Part shown: in pieces, positions 43,464 through 54,051 of the stretch | Numbering within the stretch: position 1 is the first letter of the stretch | How the letters are laid out: each line of letters begins with the position of its first letter | Source of the DNA: Celeribacter ethanolicus | GTDB lineage: Bacteria; Pseudomonadota; Alphaproteobacteria; Rhodobacterales; Rhodobacteraceae | Length of the DNA: 64,000 bases | Direction: 5' to 3' | NCBI RefSeq assembly: GCF_001550095.1 | Contig: NZ_LRUC01000006.1 | Coordinates: 124,001-188,000, forward strand | Notes under the pieces: generated by a model | Seen by the model: only the letters and a program-made list of their open reading frames with translations | Database searches by the model: none | Told to the model about the DNA's origin: nothing | Made by a program: the position numbers and the translations under genes

Positions 43464-45329
43464 ATGACCGCACGCCCCCTGTTCCTGAGATCCCTTTCCG
43501 TTCTGGCCGCATTGGCTTTGGGAAGTGGCGGGGCCTCTGCCGAGGAAATCATCACCTCGACCTGGTATTCGGAATGGGACGAGGCGAAATATGCCGAGCC
43601 CTTCGAACATCTCGATTACGTCAACCCGGACGCGCCGAAAGGTGGCGAGATCATTCTGGGCACCGTGGGCACGTTTGACAGTCTGAATCCCTTTGCCACG
43701 CTGTCGGGGACGCCCGCCTCTTTGTCGTCTTCGATGTATGAGCGTCTGATGACCTCGACGGCGGATGAGTATAAATCGGTGAGCTATTGTGTGCTCTGCG
43801 AGACCATCGAGTATCCCGAGAGCAAGGAGTGGGTGATTTTCCACCTGCGCGACGATGTGACCTTTTCCGACGGCACACCGATGACCGCCGAGGATGTGGT
43901 GTTTACCCATAACAAGATGATCGCGGAAGCGACGCCGTCGTGGCGCGCGGGTGTGTCTGCGATGATCAAGACCGTCGAGGCGCTCGATGCGCATACGGTG
44001 AAGTTCACTTTCCAGCCGGACATTCCGCGCAATGGCTTAATTGATCAGGCGGCGGCGTCGATCGTCATGAAGAAAGCGTGGTTCGAGGAAACCGGCGCGC
44101 GGCTCGACGAGAAACGCTATGAGACCTCGCCGGGGACCGGGGCCTATATGCTGGCGGGATACGATGCCGGTCAATGGGTCGAGTACAAGCGCAACCCGGA
44201 CTATTGGGGGGCGGAACACCCGCTGAACGTGGGGCGCAACAACCTCGACACCATTCGGGTGACCTATTTCGGCGACACCATCGCCGCTTTCGAGGCCTTC
44301 AAAGCGGGCGACATCACCTTCCGTCAGGAAAACTCCTCGCTGGTCTGGGCTACGGGATACGATTTTCCGGCGCTTGAAAAAGGCTGGGTGAAGAAAGAGA
44401 CCCTGCACGACGGCAGCATTCCGGGCGCGACCGGGTTCCTGTTCAACCTGCGCCGCGAGAAGTTTCAGGACCGCAATGTGCGCTTGGCCCTGGGGTTGAT
44501 GTATAACTTCACCTGGACCAACGAGACGCTGCAATACGGGTTGTTTTCCCAGCGCGAGAGCTTTTGGCAGACGCCGGAACTGATGGCGACCGGCCTGCCG
44601 GAGGGCAAGGAACTTGCTGTGCTCGAAGAGGTCAGGGGCGATCTGCCCGAGGCGATCTTTAGCGAAGACCCGCTTTTGCCGCACACGTCCGGCGACCGCT
44701 CTCTGGACCGCCGGAACATGCGTCGGGCGACGGCTCTGCTCGCCGAAGCCGGCTACACCCCCGGCGATGATGGCAAGATGCGCAATGCGGACGGAGAGGT
44801 TCTGTCCGTCGAATTCTTGCACTACAGCCCGGCCTGGGACCGGATCATCAAGCCCTATGTCGAGAACCTGACCGCGCTGGGCGTCGACGCCACCTACAAC
44901 CGGATCGACCCGAACCAATATCAGGCCCGTCGCCAGAGCTTTGATTATGACATGATCTTCGATGGCTATTCGAACGGTTTCGAAGAGGGCTCGTCCTTCC
45001 TCCAGAAATACGGTTGCGAGGAGCGCGACGATGTTTTCAACCCGGCGGGCTATTGCAACCCGGCGATTGATCATATCGGCAAGGAGCTTTTGAAGGCGGA
45101 GACTTATGAGGACATGGTGGCGATGGTCAAAGCCGCCGACCGCATCATGCGCTACGACTATTTCATCGTACCCGCGCATATGAACGACAGCTATTGGGTC
45201 GCCTATTACGACATGTATGAGCATCCCGATGAGGATACGATGCCGCCGCTCGATCTGGGCTATCTGGATTTCTGGTGGGTGAATGCCGACCGCGAAGCGG
45301 AATTGCGTGCGGCTGGCGCATTGAAGTAA
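43464..45329 (+). CDS. yejA: Peptide ABC transporter substrate-binding protein, YejA-like
   Basis: 621 aa. Signal peptide ~1-26 (RSLSVLAALALGSGGASA). The SBP family 5 pattern is clear: YAEPFEHLDYVNPDAPKGGE, GTFDSLNPFATLSG, SDGTPMTAEDVVFTHNKM, NPDYWG. The long C-terminal domain with YGCEERDDVFNPAGYCNP matches YejA. It delivers oligopeptides (and microcin-like compounds in E. coli) to YejBEF. GGAGG precedes the ATG, and yejB follows after 50 bp. Confidence 0.93.
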   Translation: MTARPLFLRSLSVLAALALGSGGASAEEIITSTWYSEWDEAKYAEPFEHLDYVNPDAPKGGEIILGTVGTFDSLNPFATLSGTPASLSSSMYERLMTSTADEYKSVSYCVLCETIEYPESKEWVIFHLRDDVTFSDGTPMTAEDVVFTHNKMIAEATPSWRAGVSAMIKTVEALDAHTVKFTFQPDIPRNGLIDQAAASIVMKKAWFEETGARLDEKRYETSPGTGAYMLAGYDAGQWVEYKRNPDYWGAEHPLNVGRNNLDTIRVTYFGDTIAAFEAFKAGDITFRQENSSLVWATGYDFPALEKGWVKKETLHDGSIPGATGFLFNLRREKFQDRNVRLALGLMYNFTWTNETLQYGLFSQRESFWQTPELMATGLPEGKELAVLEEVRGDLPEAIFSEDPLLPHTSGDRSLDRRNMRRATALLAEAGYTPGDDGKMRNADGEVLSVEFLHYSPAWDRIIKPYVENLTALGVDATYNRIDPNQYQARRQSFDYDMIFDGYSNGFEEGSSFLQKYGCEERDDVFNPAGYCNPAIDHIGKELLKAETYEDMVAMVKAADRIMRYDYFIVPAHMNDSYWVAYYDMYEHPDEDTMPPLDLGYLDFWWVNADREAELRAAGALK

Positions 45330-45379
45330 AAGGCCCCGAACGGGCAAGAGCAGATATAACAATCCGGTAAGGACGCTTC

Positions 45380-46477
45380 ATGGGAGCCTATATTCTACGG
45401 CGCTTGCTGTTGATCATTCCGACGTTGATCGGGGTCATGGTGGTCAATTTCGCGCTGACGCAATTCGTGCCGGGCGGTCCGGTCGAACAGGTGCTCGCCA
45501 ATTTGCAGGGCGAGGGCGATGTGTTCGAGACGATCACCGGCACGCAGGCCGATGCGGGCAGTTCCAATCTGGCCGAAAACACCGCCTATCAAAGCGAATA
45601 CGCCGGCGCGCGGGGTCTTCCGCCCGAGTTCATCGCCGATCTGGAACGTCAGTTCGGTCTCGACAAGCCGCCGCTCGAGCGCTTCCTCTCGATGATGTGG
45701 AACTACATGCGCTTCGATTTCGGCGAGAGCTATTTCAAATCCGAGGGCGTGCTCGATCTTGTCTGGGACAAGTTGCCGGTGTCGATCTCTCTGGGGCTGT
45801 GGGCGACCTTGATTTCCTATATGGTCTCGATCCCTCTGGGCATCCGCAAGGCTGTGCGTGATGGATCGAGCTTTGACACATGGACCTCGGGCATCATCAT
45901 CGCCGCTTATGCGATCCCCGGCTTTCTCTTCGCGATCCTGCTTTTGGTGCTTTTGGCGGGGGGCTCGTATTGGCAGATTTTCCCGCTGCGTGGCCTGACC
46001 TCGCCCGATTGGGACCAGATGTCCTGGCTGGGCAAGATCGGCGATTATTTCTGGCACATCACCCTGCCGGTTCTGGCCTCCGTGATCTCGTCCTTCGCGA
46101 CGCTCACGCTTTTGACCAAGAACTCTTTCCTCGATGAGATCCGCAAACAATATGTGGTCACCGCCAAGGCCAAGGGCCTGCCCGAGAGCCGTGTCCTCTA
46201 TGGTCACGTCTTCCGCAACGCCATGCTGATCGTGATCGCGGGGTTTCCGGGGCTGTTCCTCAGCGTGTTCTTTGGCGGCTCCGTCATTATCGAAACGCTG
46301 TTCTCCCTCGATGGGCTTGGCCGTCTGGGTTATGAGGCCGCTCTCGCACGCGACTATCCGGTGATTTTCGGCACGTTGTTCTTCTTTGGTCTCATCGGTC
46401 TGCTGATCGGCATCCTGTCGGATCTGATGTATGTCTTCGTCGACCCGCGCATTGATTTCGAGCGGAGGGACACATGA
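45380..46477 (+). CDS. yejB: Peptide ABC transporter permease, YejB-like
   Basis: 365 aa, six or more helices. It starts with the DppB-type [21 protein letters not shown], has a periplasmic insertion (~50-120), and the EAA loop [27 protein letters not shown]. Works with YejE as the channel. It overlaps yejE by 4 nt. Confidence 0.93.
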   Translation: MGAYILRRLLLIIPTLIGVMVVNFALTQFVPGGPVEQVLANLQGEGDVFETITGTQADAGSSNLAENTAYQSEYAGARGLPPEFIADLERQFGLDKPPLERFLSMMWNYMRFDFGESYFKSEGVLDLVWDKLPVSISLGLWATLISYMVSIPLGIRKAVRDGSSFDTWTSGIIIAAYAIPGFLFAILLLVLLAGGSYWQIFPLRGLTSPDWDQMSWLGKIGDYFWHITLPVLASVISSFATLTLLTKNSFLDEIRKQYVVTAKAKGLPESRVLYGHVFRNAMLIVIAGFPGLFLSVFFGGSVIIETLFSLDGLGRLGYEAALARDYPVIFGTLFFFGLIGLLIGILSDLMYVFVDPRIDFERRDT

Positions 46478-47583
46478 TGAAGATGTCCGAGCTGAACCGC
46501 CGTCGCTGGCGGAATTTCAAATCGAACCGCCGCGCATACTGGTCGCTGATCATTTTCTCTATCCTCTTCGGCCTGTCGCTCTTTGCCGAGTTTCTGGCCA
46601 ATGATAAACCGATCCTCGTGCAATATCGCGGCGGCTATTACATGCCGATCTTCAAATTCTACCCGGAAACCGAGTTCGGCGGCGATTTCAGGACCGAAGC
46701 GGTCTATCGCTATCCCGAGGTGCAATGTCTGATCGAGACCGGCGGCATGGTCGACTGCTTCGACGATCCGGAGGCCTATCTCGAAGACGCTCAGGACGGG
46801 GAAATCAATGGCGAAGAGATCGAGAAGGGCTGGATGATCTGGCCGCCCATTCGCTATTCCTACAACACGCAGGTCGAGGGGCCGGGCGCCGCGCCTTCGC
46901 CGCCGACGCGCCAAAACTGGCTGGGCACGGATGACACCAAACGCGATGTGGTCGCGCGGGTGATCTACGGTTTCCGCCTGTCGATTTTCTTCACTCTCGT
47001 GGTGTCGCTGGCCTCCTCGCTCATTGGCATTGTCGCGGGCGCCATTCAGGGTTTCTTCGGCGGACGCACCGATCTTATCTTCCAGCGTGTCTTGGAAATA
47101 TGGGGCGCGATGCCCGCGCTCTATGTGATCATCATCTTGTTTGCCATTCTGGGACGAAGTTTCTGGCTCTTGGTCTTTGTCACCATCCTTTTCGGCTGGA
47201 CCGCGCTTGTGGGCGTCGTGCGAGCCGAATTCCTGCGGGCGCGGAATTTCGAATATATCCGGGCGGCGCGGGCCTTGGGCGTCGGCAACTGGACGATCAT
47301 GTTCCGCCATATGTTGCCCAATGCGATGGTGGCGACCTTGACCATGCTGCCCTTCATCGTGACCGGCAACATCGGGATGCTGGCCTCTCTCGACTTTCTG
47401 GGCTTTGGCCTGCCGTCCTCGGCGCCCTCTCTCGGCGAGTTGACGCTTCAGGCAAAACAGAACCTTCAGGCGCCCTGGCTCGCTTTCACCGCCTTTTTCA
47501 CCTACGCCATCATGCTCTCGCTTCTGGTCTTCATTTTCGAAGGCGTGCGGGATGCGTTTGACCCGAGGAAGACCTTTCGATGA
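46474..47583 (+). CDS. yejE: Peptide ABC transporter permease, YejE-like
   Basis: 369 aa. DppC-type permease with N-terminal helix ([21 protein letters not shown]), a large periplasmic loop (~45-140, with [20 protein letters not shown] after it) and EAA loop [26 protein letters not shown]. Start overlaps the yejB stop; an ATG one codon later is an alternative. Its stop overlaps yejF by 4 nt. Confidence 0.93.
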   Translation: MMKMSELNRRRWRNFKSNRRAYWSLIIFSILFGLSLFAEFLANDKPILVQYRGGYYMPIFKFYPETEFGGDFRTEAVYRYPEVQCLIETGGMVDCFDDPEAYLEDAQDGEINGEEIEKGWMIWPPIRYSYNTQVEGPGAAPSPPTRQNWLGTDDTKRDVVARVIYGFRLSIFFTLVVSLASSLIGIVAGAIQGFFGGRTDLIFQRVLEIWGAMPALYVIIILFAILGRSFWLLVFVTILFGWTALVGVVRAEFLRARNFEYIRAARALGVGNWTIMFRHMLPNAMVATLTMLPFIVTGNIGMLASLDFLGFGLPSSAPSLGELTLQAKQNLQAPWLAFTAFFTYAIMLSLLVFIFEGVRDAFDPRKTFR

Positions 47584-49187
47584 GCCTTTTGCACTATAAA
47601 GACCTGCGGGTCGGCTTTCGTCAGGATGGTCAGGTGGTCGAGGCCGTCAAAGGCGTGTCTTTCTCGGTGGAGAAGGGGGAAACCGTGGCGCTGGTCGGGG
47701 AATCCGGCTCCGGTAAATCGGTGACGGCACTGTCGTGCGTGAACCTTTTGCCGGACACGGCGGTGACCAGCGGCTCGATCACCTATCAGGGTCAGGAACT
47801 TGTCGGCGCCTCTGAGAAGGAGCTGCGAAAACTCCGCGGCAATGACATCAGCTTTATCTTCCAGGAGCCGATGACCTCTCTCAACCCGCTGCACACGTTG
47901 GAAAAACAGCTCGCCGAAGTGCTGCTCATTCACCATGGTATGACGGGTGTGGCGGCGCGGGAGCGGGTGATCGAGCTTTTGAATCAGGTAGGCATCCACG
48001 AACCGGAAAGCCGTCTCAAGGATTATCCGCACCAGCTTTCGGGCGGGCAGCGGCAGCGGATCATGATCGCCATGGCGCTCGCGAACCGCCCCGAATTGCT
48101 GATCGCGGATGAGCCGACAACCGCGCTCGATGTGACCATTCAGGCGCAGATCCTCGAACTTCTGGCCGAGCTGAAACAGAGCCTCGGTATGTCGATGCTT
48201 TTCATCACCCATGACCTGAACATCGTGCGCAAATTCGCCGATCGGGTCTGTGTCATGAAAAATGGCGAGATCGTCGAGACCGGCGTGACGACAGAGATTT
48301 TTGACAATCCGCAGCACCCCTACACGCAGATGCTTCTGGCCGCCGAGGCAACCGGCCATCCCGATCCGGTGCCCGCAGAGGCGGAGGTGGTGGCCGAGAC
48401 CAAAGACCTGCGCATCTGGTTCCCGATCCAGCGCGGGTTCCTGCGCAAGACGGTGGGCTATGTGAAGGCGGTGAATGCCGCAACGTTTTCGGTCCGGGCC
48501 GGTGAAACCGTGGGCATCGTGGGCGAATCCGGGTCGGGAAAAACGACGCTGGCGCTGGCCATCATGCGGCTGATTTCCTCGCAAGGGCCGGTGGTGGTTC
48601 TGGGGCAGGACATCCAGGGCTGGTCCAACCGCAAACTCCGTCCGCTGCGCGCCGATATGCAGATCGTGTTCCAAGACCCCTACGGCTCGCTGTCACCCCG
48701 CATGACGGTGGAACAGATCATCGCGGAGGGGCTGGGCGTGCATCGGGTCGAGGGCTATGCCTCCGTCGAGGAAGCGGTGATCGACATCATGCGTGAGGTC
48801 GGCCTCGATCCCGAGACCCGGCACCGCTATCCGCATGAATTCTCCGGCGGTCAGCGTCAGCGCATCGCCATCGCCCGCGCCATGATCCTGCGCCCGCGTC
48901 TGGTGGTGCTGGACGAGCCGACCTCCGCACTCGATATGACGGTGCAGGTGCAGATCGTGGAGCTTCTGCGTCGTCTTCAGGTGAAACACAAGCTGGCTTA
49001 CCTGTTTATCTCGCACGACCTGCGCGTGGTGCGTGCGCTGTCGCATCAGGTTCTGGTGATGAAGCGTGGCGATGTGGTCGAGATGGGCACGGCGGAGGAG
49101 ATTTTCGAGACGCCGAAAGAGGCCTACACCAAGGCGCTGGTCAGTGCTGCGCTCGATCTCAAGGTGGAAGAGGGCGCGGGCGTCTGA
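47580..49187 (+). CDS. yejF: Peptide ABC transporter ATP-binding protein, YejF-like (fused double ATPase)
   Basis: 535 aa with two ABC cassettes: Walker [14 protein letters not shown] (~40), signature LSGGQRQR, Walker [13 protein letters not shown]; and a second set [13 protein letters not shown] (~315), [20 protein letters not shown]. Both halves look intact. It powers YejBE. The linker has the oligopeptide C-terminal region ([11 protein letters not shown]). The operon ends at a strong terminator. Confidence 0.95.
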   Translation: MSLLHYKDLRVGFRQDGQVVEAVKGVSFSVEKGETVALVGESGSGKSVTALSCVNLLPDTAVTSGSITYQGQELVGASEKELRKLRGNDISFIFQEPMTSLNPLHTLEKQLAEVLLIHHGMTGVAARERVIELLNQVGIHEPESRLKDYPHQLSGGQRQRIMIAMALANRPELLIADEPTTALDVTIQAQILELLAELKQSLGMSMLFITHDLNIVRKFADRVCVMKNGEIVETGVTTEIFDNPQHPYTQMLLAAEATGHPDPVPAEAEVVAETKDLRIWFPIQRGFLRKTVGYVKAVNAATFSVRAGETVGIVGESGSGKTTLALAIMRLISSQGPVVVLGQDIQGWSNRKLRPLRADMQIVFQDPYGSLSPRMTVEQIIAEGLGVHRVEGYASVEEAVIDIMREVGLDPETRHRYPHEFSGGQRQRIAIARAMILRPRLVVLDEPTSALDMTVQVQIVELLRRLQVKHKLAYLFISHDLRVVRALSHQVLVMKRGDVVEMGTAEEIFETPKEAYTKALVSAALDLKVEEGAGV

Positions 49188-49211
49188 ATGACGACTGTTC
49201 CGCAGACATGA

Positions 49212-49239
49212 AAAAGGCGACCTGTGAAGGTCGCCTTTT
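49212..49239. terminator. Bidirectional terminator after yejABEF
   Basis: 11-bp perfect stem AAAAGGCGACC / GGTCGCCTTTT with a TGTGAA loop, between yejF and the convergent D,D-carboxypeptidase gene. Confidence 0.92.
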
Positions 49240-49259
49240 GCGTTTGGACAAGGGGCCGT

Positions 49260-50861
49260 TCAGGACGGCCCGATCGTGTTGCAATCGGTGCCGCGCGCTT
49301 CGAGGCGACGGCAGGTGAGCGCCGCCATGTCCTCGGTCATGCCGAGGAAATTGGCGTCGAAGCCACGCTTGGTGCGAACCACCTTGCGCAGCGCGCCGTC
49401 GAGCATTTCCACCTCGGTCAGTGCGGTCCGGAGCAAATTCTTGCGCGCCTCGTACTCGCTGCCATAAGTGCCGATGTTGATGCCCCAGTAGCGGTTGCCG
49501 GAGGTCGAGAGCCGGGTGACGACTTCGGGCGTGCTGACGGCGGGTTCGGCGGCAATGGCGGAGGCCGGTTCGATGGAAGCGAGCTGTAGCGTGGCGGGGC
49601 GCGGCAGCGGGGCGACCGTCGGGACGACCGCCTGGGCGACGACGGGAGCGGTTGCCGGTGCAAGTGTCGGCGTCACCTCGGGCATCTCGCTGGCCTGAGC
49701 GCGCGCGGTTTCAGCCAGCAGCGTAGCGGCCTCTGCGGCAGCGTCATTGGCCGCGGCGAGAAGCGCTGCGTCCTGTTCGGCCTTCGCGAGCGCAGACATC
49801 ACGTCATCAGACGCGGCCAGCAGGAGCTCTTCGGTCTCCGGCGCAAGAGCTTGCGTCGGGCGCATTTTGGGCCAGGGGCTCGTACTCATCCTTGTGCTCA
49901 CGCGGATGATTTTCGAGGCGGTCGCAGGCGCATCCTGATTGCCGGCCACCATGACCGTATCGCCGCCGACCTTGCCGAGATAGGGCGGTTTTCCGGGTTT
50001 CACTACGGCAACGCGGCTCGGTGCGCGTTTGAAGCCCAGGTCCATCAGTTCCGCAACCTTGGCGTTGCGCGCCGCGCCGGAGCGACCGCCGAAGACGGTG
50101 GTGATGATCCGCTCGCTGCCGCGATGCGCCGAGGCCGTGAGGTTGTAACCCGAGGCGGAGGTGTAGCCGGTCTTGATCCCGTCCGCGCCCTCGTAGGAGG
50201 TCAGGAAGCGGGTGTTGGTATGGGAGACCATGCGCACGCCGGCATCGGCCGTGGTGCGCGAGAACAGGTTGTAATAGTCGGGATAGTCGTAAAACAGATG
50301 GCGCCCGAGGACGCTCATGTCCCGGGCGGTCGACAGGTGACCCTCTTCGGTCAGGCCGTTGGCGTTCTTGAAGGTGGTGCGCGACATGCCGAGAGCCTTG
50401 GCGGTGCGGTTCATCCGGCGGGCAAAGGCGGCCTCCGAGCCTTCGATGGCCTCGCCGATGGCGGTGGCGGCATCGTTGGCGGATTTCACCGCGGCGGCAC
50501 GGATCAGGTAGCGCAGCTTGATCTTCTGACCGGGCTTGAGACCGAGCTTCGAAGGCGGCTCCGCTGCGGCATTTCGGGAGATCGTCACCTCATCGTCGAG
50601 CGAAATCTCGCCGTGTTCGATCGCCTCGAAGGCGATGTAGAGCGTCATCATCTTGGTGAGAGAGGCCGGGTGCAATCGCGTGTCGGCATTGGTGGCGTGA
50701 AGCACCTTGCCGTTGCGTGCATCCATCACCAGGGCGGCGTATTCCGCAGCCACGGCGCGGGCCGACATCGCGATCATCATCGCGAAGGCGATCAGAAAGA
50801 GTGGAAAAATACGGCCGGAAACTGCACGCGGGATACCCCGTGCCTGCACGTTGCTCTTCAT
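49260..50861 (-). CDS. D-alanyl-D-alanine carboxypeptidase with C-terminal SPOR domain
   Basis: 533 aa. N-terminal signal segment ~17-39. The penicillin-binding serine hydrolase core has SxxK at PASLTKMM (Ser67), SAN at VKSANDAATAIG (~127-129) and KTG at DGIKTGYT (~230-232). A Pro/Ala-rich linker (~310-440) ends in a SPOR domain (~455-533, RYWGINIGTYGSEYEARKNL) that binds denuded septal peptidoglycan. It trims pentapeptides, probably at the division site. The SPOR fusion is common in this order of alphaproteobacteria. Confidence 0.9.
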   Translation of the reverse strand: MKSNVQARGIPRAVSGRIFPLFLIAFAMMIAMSARAVAAEYAALVMDARNGKVLHATNADTRLHPASLTKMMTLYIAFEAIEHGEISLDDEVTISRNAAAEPPSKLGLKPGQKIKLRYLIRAAAVKSANDAATAIGEAIEGSEAAFARRMNRTAKALGMSRTTFKNANGLTEEGHLSTARDMSVLGRHLFYDYPDYYNLFSRTTADAGVRMVSHTNTRFLTSYEGADGIKTGYTSASGYNLTASAHRGSERIITTVFGGRSGAARNAKVAELMDLGFKRAPSRVAVVKPGKPPYLGKVGGDTVMVAGNQDAPATASKIIRVSTRMSTSPWPKMRPTQALAPETEELLLAASDDVMSALAKAEQDAALLAAANDAAAEAATLLAETARAQASEMPEVTPTLAPATAPVVAQAVVPTVAPLPRPATLQLASIEPASAIAAEPAVSTPEVVTRLSTSGNRYWGINIGTYGSEYEARKNLLRTALTEVEMLDGALRKVVRTKRGFDANFLGMTEDMAALTCRRLEARGTDCNTIGPS

Positions 50862-51050
50862 GATAACTCTGCCTCGTCTTGTCGGATCATGTCGCCCGAC
50901 TTGTGTTTGGGGGTGAGGCTAGCACAGGCTTTGCCGTGAGAAAACCACCAATTTTCAAGGGTTTTCAAGACGTGCATTGATGCAACGCCATATTTGGTGG
51001 TGGCGTGGCGCCGCTCCACCAGATCGGGGGGCGCCCCCTGTGCGATTTTC

Positions 51051-51749
51051 TCAGAGGGAGCCGATCAGCTCCGGCAGATCGCGCAGCGACGCGAGGCTGC
51101 GGTAGCGCGGATGCCCCTCCGGTGCCTCGGCATGTTCGATGGCCCAGGTGATGTTATGCGGCACATGAACGCCCCAGGCCCCGACCTCAATCGGCGGCAG
51201 GACATCGGATTTCACCGAATTGCCGACCATCATCGCGCGTTCGGGCGCGACACCATGGCGGGCGAAGAGGGTGCGGTAAACCTCGGGCGTCTTGGCCGAG
51301 ACCACCTCGACCCCGTCGAACAGTTCGCCCAGACCGGACTGGGCGAGTTTGCGTTCCTGATCGAGCAAATCCCCCTTGGTCACCAAGAGGATCTTATGGG
51401 TTTCGGCCAGGGCGCCCACGGTTTCCTCGACCCCGTCGAGCAGATGGATCGGATGGTGCAACATCTCCTGACCGGCGGCGATCAATTCACTGATGACGGC
51501 GGCGGGGACGCGCTCCTCGGTCACTTCGATGGCGGTTTCGATCATCGAGAGGACGAAGCCCTTGATGCCGAACCCGTAATGCCCGAGATTGCGTCGCTCG
51601 GCGGCCAGCAGGCGCTCGGCGAGATGATCGGCTTCTGTGAAATCGGCCAGCAGCTCGGCGAATCTGTCCTGAGTGATGCGGAAGAACTCTTCGTTTTCCC
51701 ACAGGGTGTCGTCGGCATCGAAGGCGATTGTAGCGAGTTTATCGGGCAT
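51051..51749 (-). CDS. HAD-superfamily hydrolase
   Basis: 232 aa. HAD motifs: AFDADDTLWENE (I, nucleophile Asp), LLVTKGDLLDQ (II), KTPEVYRTL and MVGNSVKSDVLPPIEVGAWG (IV). A helical cap is at ~15-100. It is likely a small-molecule phosphatase; the substrate cannot be read from the sequence. Stand-alone, divergent from clpS. Confidence 0.85.
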   Translation of the reverse strand: MPDKLATIAFDADDTLWENEEFFRITQDRFAELLADFTEADHLAERLLAAERRNLGHYGFGIKGFVLSMIETAIEVTEERVPAAVISELIAAGQEMLHHPIHLLDGVEETVGALAETHKILLVTKGDLLDQERKLAQSGLGELFDGVEVVSAKTPEVYRTLFARHGVAPERAMMVGNSVKSDVLPPIEVGAWGVHVPHNITWAIEHAEAPEGHPRYRSLASLRDLPELIGSL

Positions 51750-51866
51750 GTGATCGGCGCTCCTTTACCGGTTTCGGCATAACCCTCTTTATTGATGTGA
51801 AAAAGGGGCTATATATCGGCAAATGATCCCGCCAAGATGCTGCAACATGGAACCGGAGACGACAGA

Positions 51867-52214
51867 GTGATCCTCGCGCCTCAGATGATGTCAGACAATG
51901 ACGACCGTTCGAATGACGACGGCGATGTCGGTCTTGCGCTCAAAACTCGGCCGAAGACCAAACGCCCGCCGCTCTACAAGGTGATGTTGCTGAATGACGA
52001 TTACACGCCGATGGAATTCGTCGTTCTGGTGCTGGAGCGCTTCTTCGGCATTGGCCATGCGCATGCCACTGAAATCATGCTGACCGTGCATAAAAAGGGG
52101 CTTGCCGTTGTCGGTGTGTTTCCTTTCGAGATTGCGGAGACCAAGGTGCAGCAGGTGATGGAATTCGCCCGCCGGCACCAGCACCCGCTGCAATGCACGA
52201 TGGAAAAGGAATAG
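51867..52214 (+). CDS. clpS: ATP-dependent Clp protease adaptor ClpS
   Basis: About 115 aa. The ClpS core is [45 protein letters not shown] and a C-terminal [12 protein letters not shown]. It delivers N-degron substrates to ClpA. The start is uncertain: GTG at 51867 has GGAG 8 nt upstream; ATGs at 51837, 51885 and 51888 are in frame but have weaker ribosome sites. The N-terminal tail before the core is flexible in all cases. Confidence 0.9.
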   Translation: MILAPQMMSDNDDRSNDDGDVGLALKTRPKTKRPPLYKVMLLNDDYTPMEFVVLVLERFFGIGHAHATEIMLTVHKKGLAVVGVFPFEIAETKVQQVMEFARRHQHPLQCTMEKE

Positions 52215-52227
52215 GCGTTTCCCCGCC

Positions 52228-53208
52228 ATGCTGTCCGCACGTCTCCCCCTGATCCTTGAGGGCTCTGCGCCCGTGACGACCGCCGTGGTCTATCGTCCGC
52301 ATGGCGACACGGATCTGTCCGCGCTGGACGGTGCGACGGTGCAAATCGTGCAGGGGTTCAAACCCGATGTCGATGCTTTGGTGGCACGTGGGTATGACGT
52401 CAGAACCGAGGCTGAAGGCCGGTTCGACCTTGCCGTGGTCTTGCTGCCCCGCTCCAAGGCGGAAGCGCATGCGCTGATCGCCGATGCCGCGTCGCGGGCG
52501 GATCGGGTGATCGTCGACGGCCAGAAGACCGACGGCATCGACAGTATCCTGAAAGAGCTGAAGAAACGTGCGGTGGTGGGGCAGGTGGTCTCCAAGGCGC
52601 ATGGCAAGGCGGTGGGGATCACCGGCGGCGGGTTTGCCGATTGGACCGATCCGGGGCCGCTGCACCTGATCGAGGGGTTCACCACCCGTCTCGGCGTATT
52701 TTCCGTCGACCGAATTGACAGGGCCTCCGAGGCGCTGGTTGCCGCTTTGCCCGCGAAACTCCCGGCGAAAATTGCCGATCTCGGCGCGGGCTGGGGTTAT
52801 CTCTCCCGCGCGATCCTGGACCGCGAAGGGGTGAAGGAATTGCATGTGGTCGAGGCGGAAGCGGCGGCGCTTGCCTGCGCACGCGACAATCTCGACGATC
52901 CGCGTGTGAGCTTTCACTGGGAAGACGCCACGCGTTTTACCCCGCCCAGACCGCTCGATGCGGTGATCATGAACCCGCCGTTTCACACCAGCCGCGCCGC
53001 CGATCCGGCGCTTGGGCAGGCCTTTATAGAGGCGGCCAGCCGGATGCTTGCCCCCCATGGCGAGCTCTGGCTCGTGGCGAACCGGCAATTGCCCTATGAG
53101 GCGACGCTGGCCGCCTGTTTCGGTACATATGCCGAGATCGGCGCCACGGGGGGCTTCAAACTGCTGCATGCGGCGAAACCTCTTCGCAAAGCGGCCAAGA
53201 CGACCTAG
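52228..53208 (+). CDS. rsmC: RsmC-like class I methyltransferase
   Basis: 326 aa. An N-terminal RsmC-type domain (~1-155) is followed by the SAM fold: IADLGAGWGYLSRAIL (motif I), VVEAEAAALACARDNL, and catalytic DAVIMNPPFHTSRAADPAL. The NPPFH form suits the 16S rRNA guanine-N2 methyltransferase RsmC/RlmG group. It lies 13 bp after clpS. N2-G1207 is the expected target by family. Confidence 0.88.
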   Translation: MLSARLPLILEGSAPVTTAVVYRPHGDTDLSALDGATVQIVQGFKPDVDALVARGYDVRTEAEGRFDLAVVLLPRSKAEAHALIADAASRADRVIVDGQKTDGIDSILKELKKRAVVGQVVSKAHGKAVGITGGGFADWTDPGPLHLIEGFTTRLGVFSVDRIDRASEALVAALPAKLPAKIADLGAGWGYLSRAILDREGVKELHVVEAEAAALACARDNLDDPRVSFHWEDATRFTPPRPLDAVIMNPPFHTSRAADPALGQAFIEAASRMLAPHGELWLVANRQLPYEATLAACFGTYAEIGATGGFKLLHAAKPLRKAAKTT

Positions 53209-53235
53209 GGTCTGAGCAAACACACAGGAGCCAGC

Positions 53236-54048
53236 ATGAGCTTTTCCATCGAAGGCAAGACCGCGATCGTGACGGGGGCTGCCAATGGCGTCGGTCTCGC
53301 CATCGCCCGGCATTTTCTGGCCCAGGGGGCACGCGTGATGTGTGCGGATATGGACGAAGCCAGCCTGACGGCGGAATATGGCGATCTTGTTGGCGGTGAA
53401 AACCCGCAGGTGGCCTATTTTGCCGGAGATCTGCGGGAGAAACTGACCATTGCGAATCTGCTCTCGGCGACGATCGACGCGTTTGACGGGGTCGATATCC
53501 TGGTCAACGCCTCGCGTCAGGTGGCAATGAGCGATCCGCTTTCGGTCGAGGACGACAATGTCTCCCAGCTCATCGAGCAGAACCTCATGACCTCGCTGCG
53601 GCTGATTCAGCAGGTGGCGAAATGGATGATCCGGAATGCGGAGAAATCCGAGGAGAGCGATGCCAGTGTCGGGGCCATCGTCAACCTGTCCTCGATTGCC
53701 GCGCGACGCTGTCAGCCGGAGCTGCTGGCCTTCTCGATTTCCTCCGGTGCGGTGGACCAGATGACGCGCGCCATGGCGGTGGCCCTCGCGCCGCATCGCA
53801 TCCGGGTCAATGCGGTGGCGTTCGGCTCCGTGATGAGTTCGAGCCTGCAGGGCATGCTGTCGGACAATCCCGATTACCGGGGCGAGATCATCGCCAAGAC
53901 CCCGATGGGGCGGGTGGCGCCGGCCACCGATGTGGCGGAAACGGTGCAATATCTCGTTTCCGAAGGCTCGGGCTTCATGACCGGACAGATCCTGACCGTG
54001 GATGGCGGGCGCACGCTGGTCGATCCGGTGCTTGCGCCCACGCATTGA
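53236..54048 (+). CDS. SDR-family protein with degenerate catalytic site
   Basis: 270 aa Rossmann-fold short-chain dehydrogenase. Cofactor motif TGAANGVGLAIARHF, conserved Asn in EQNLMTSLRLIQ, Ser in NLSSIAARR, and the C-terminal GFMTGQILTVDGGRT. The usual YxxxK is replaced: the segment reads LLAFSISSGAVDQM, with Phe at Tyr and Ser at Lys. It may bind NAD(P) but lack oxidoreductase chemistry, or use a different residue. It follows rsmC by 27 bp. Confidence 0.85.
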   Translation: MSFSIEGKTAIVTGAANGVGLAIARHFLAQGARVMCADMDEASLTAEYGDLVGGENPQVAYFAGDLREKLTIANLLSATIDAFDGVDILVNASRQVAMSDPLSVEDDNVSQLIEQNLMTSLRLIQQVAKWMIRNAEKSEESDASVGAIVNLSSIAARRCQPELLAFSISSGAVDQMTRAMAVALAPHRIRVNAVAFGSVMSSSLQGMLSDNPDYRGEIIAKTPMGRVAPATDVAETVQYLVSEGSGFMTGQILTVDGGRTLVDPVLAPTH

Positions 54049-54051
54049 CGA

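Noticed and set aside
52075-54045. 656-codon open frame on the minus strand across clpS, rsmC and the SDR gene
   Set aside because: It spans three real genes on the other strand, and its product is an Arg/His-rich low-complexity antisense product.
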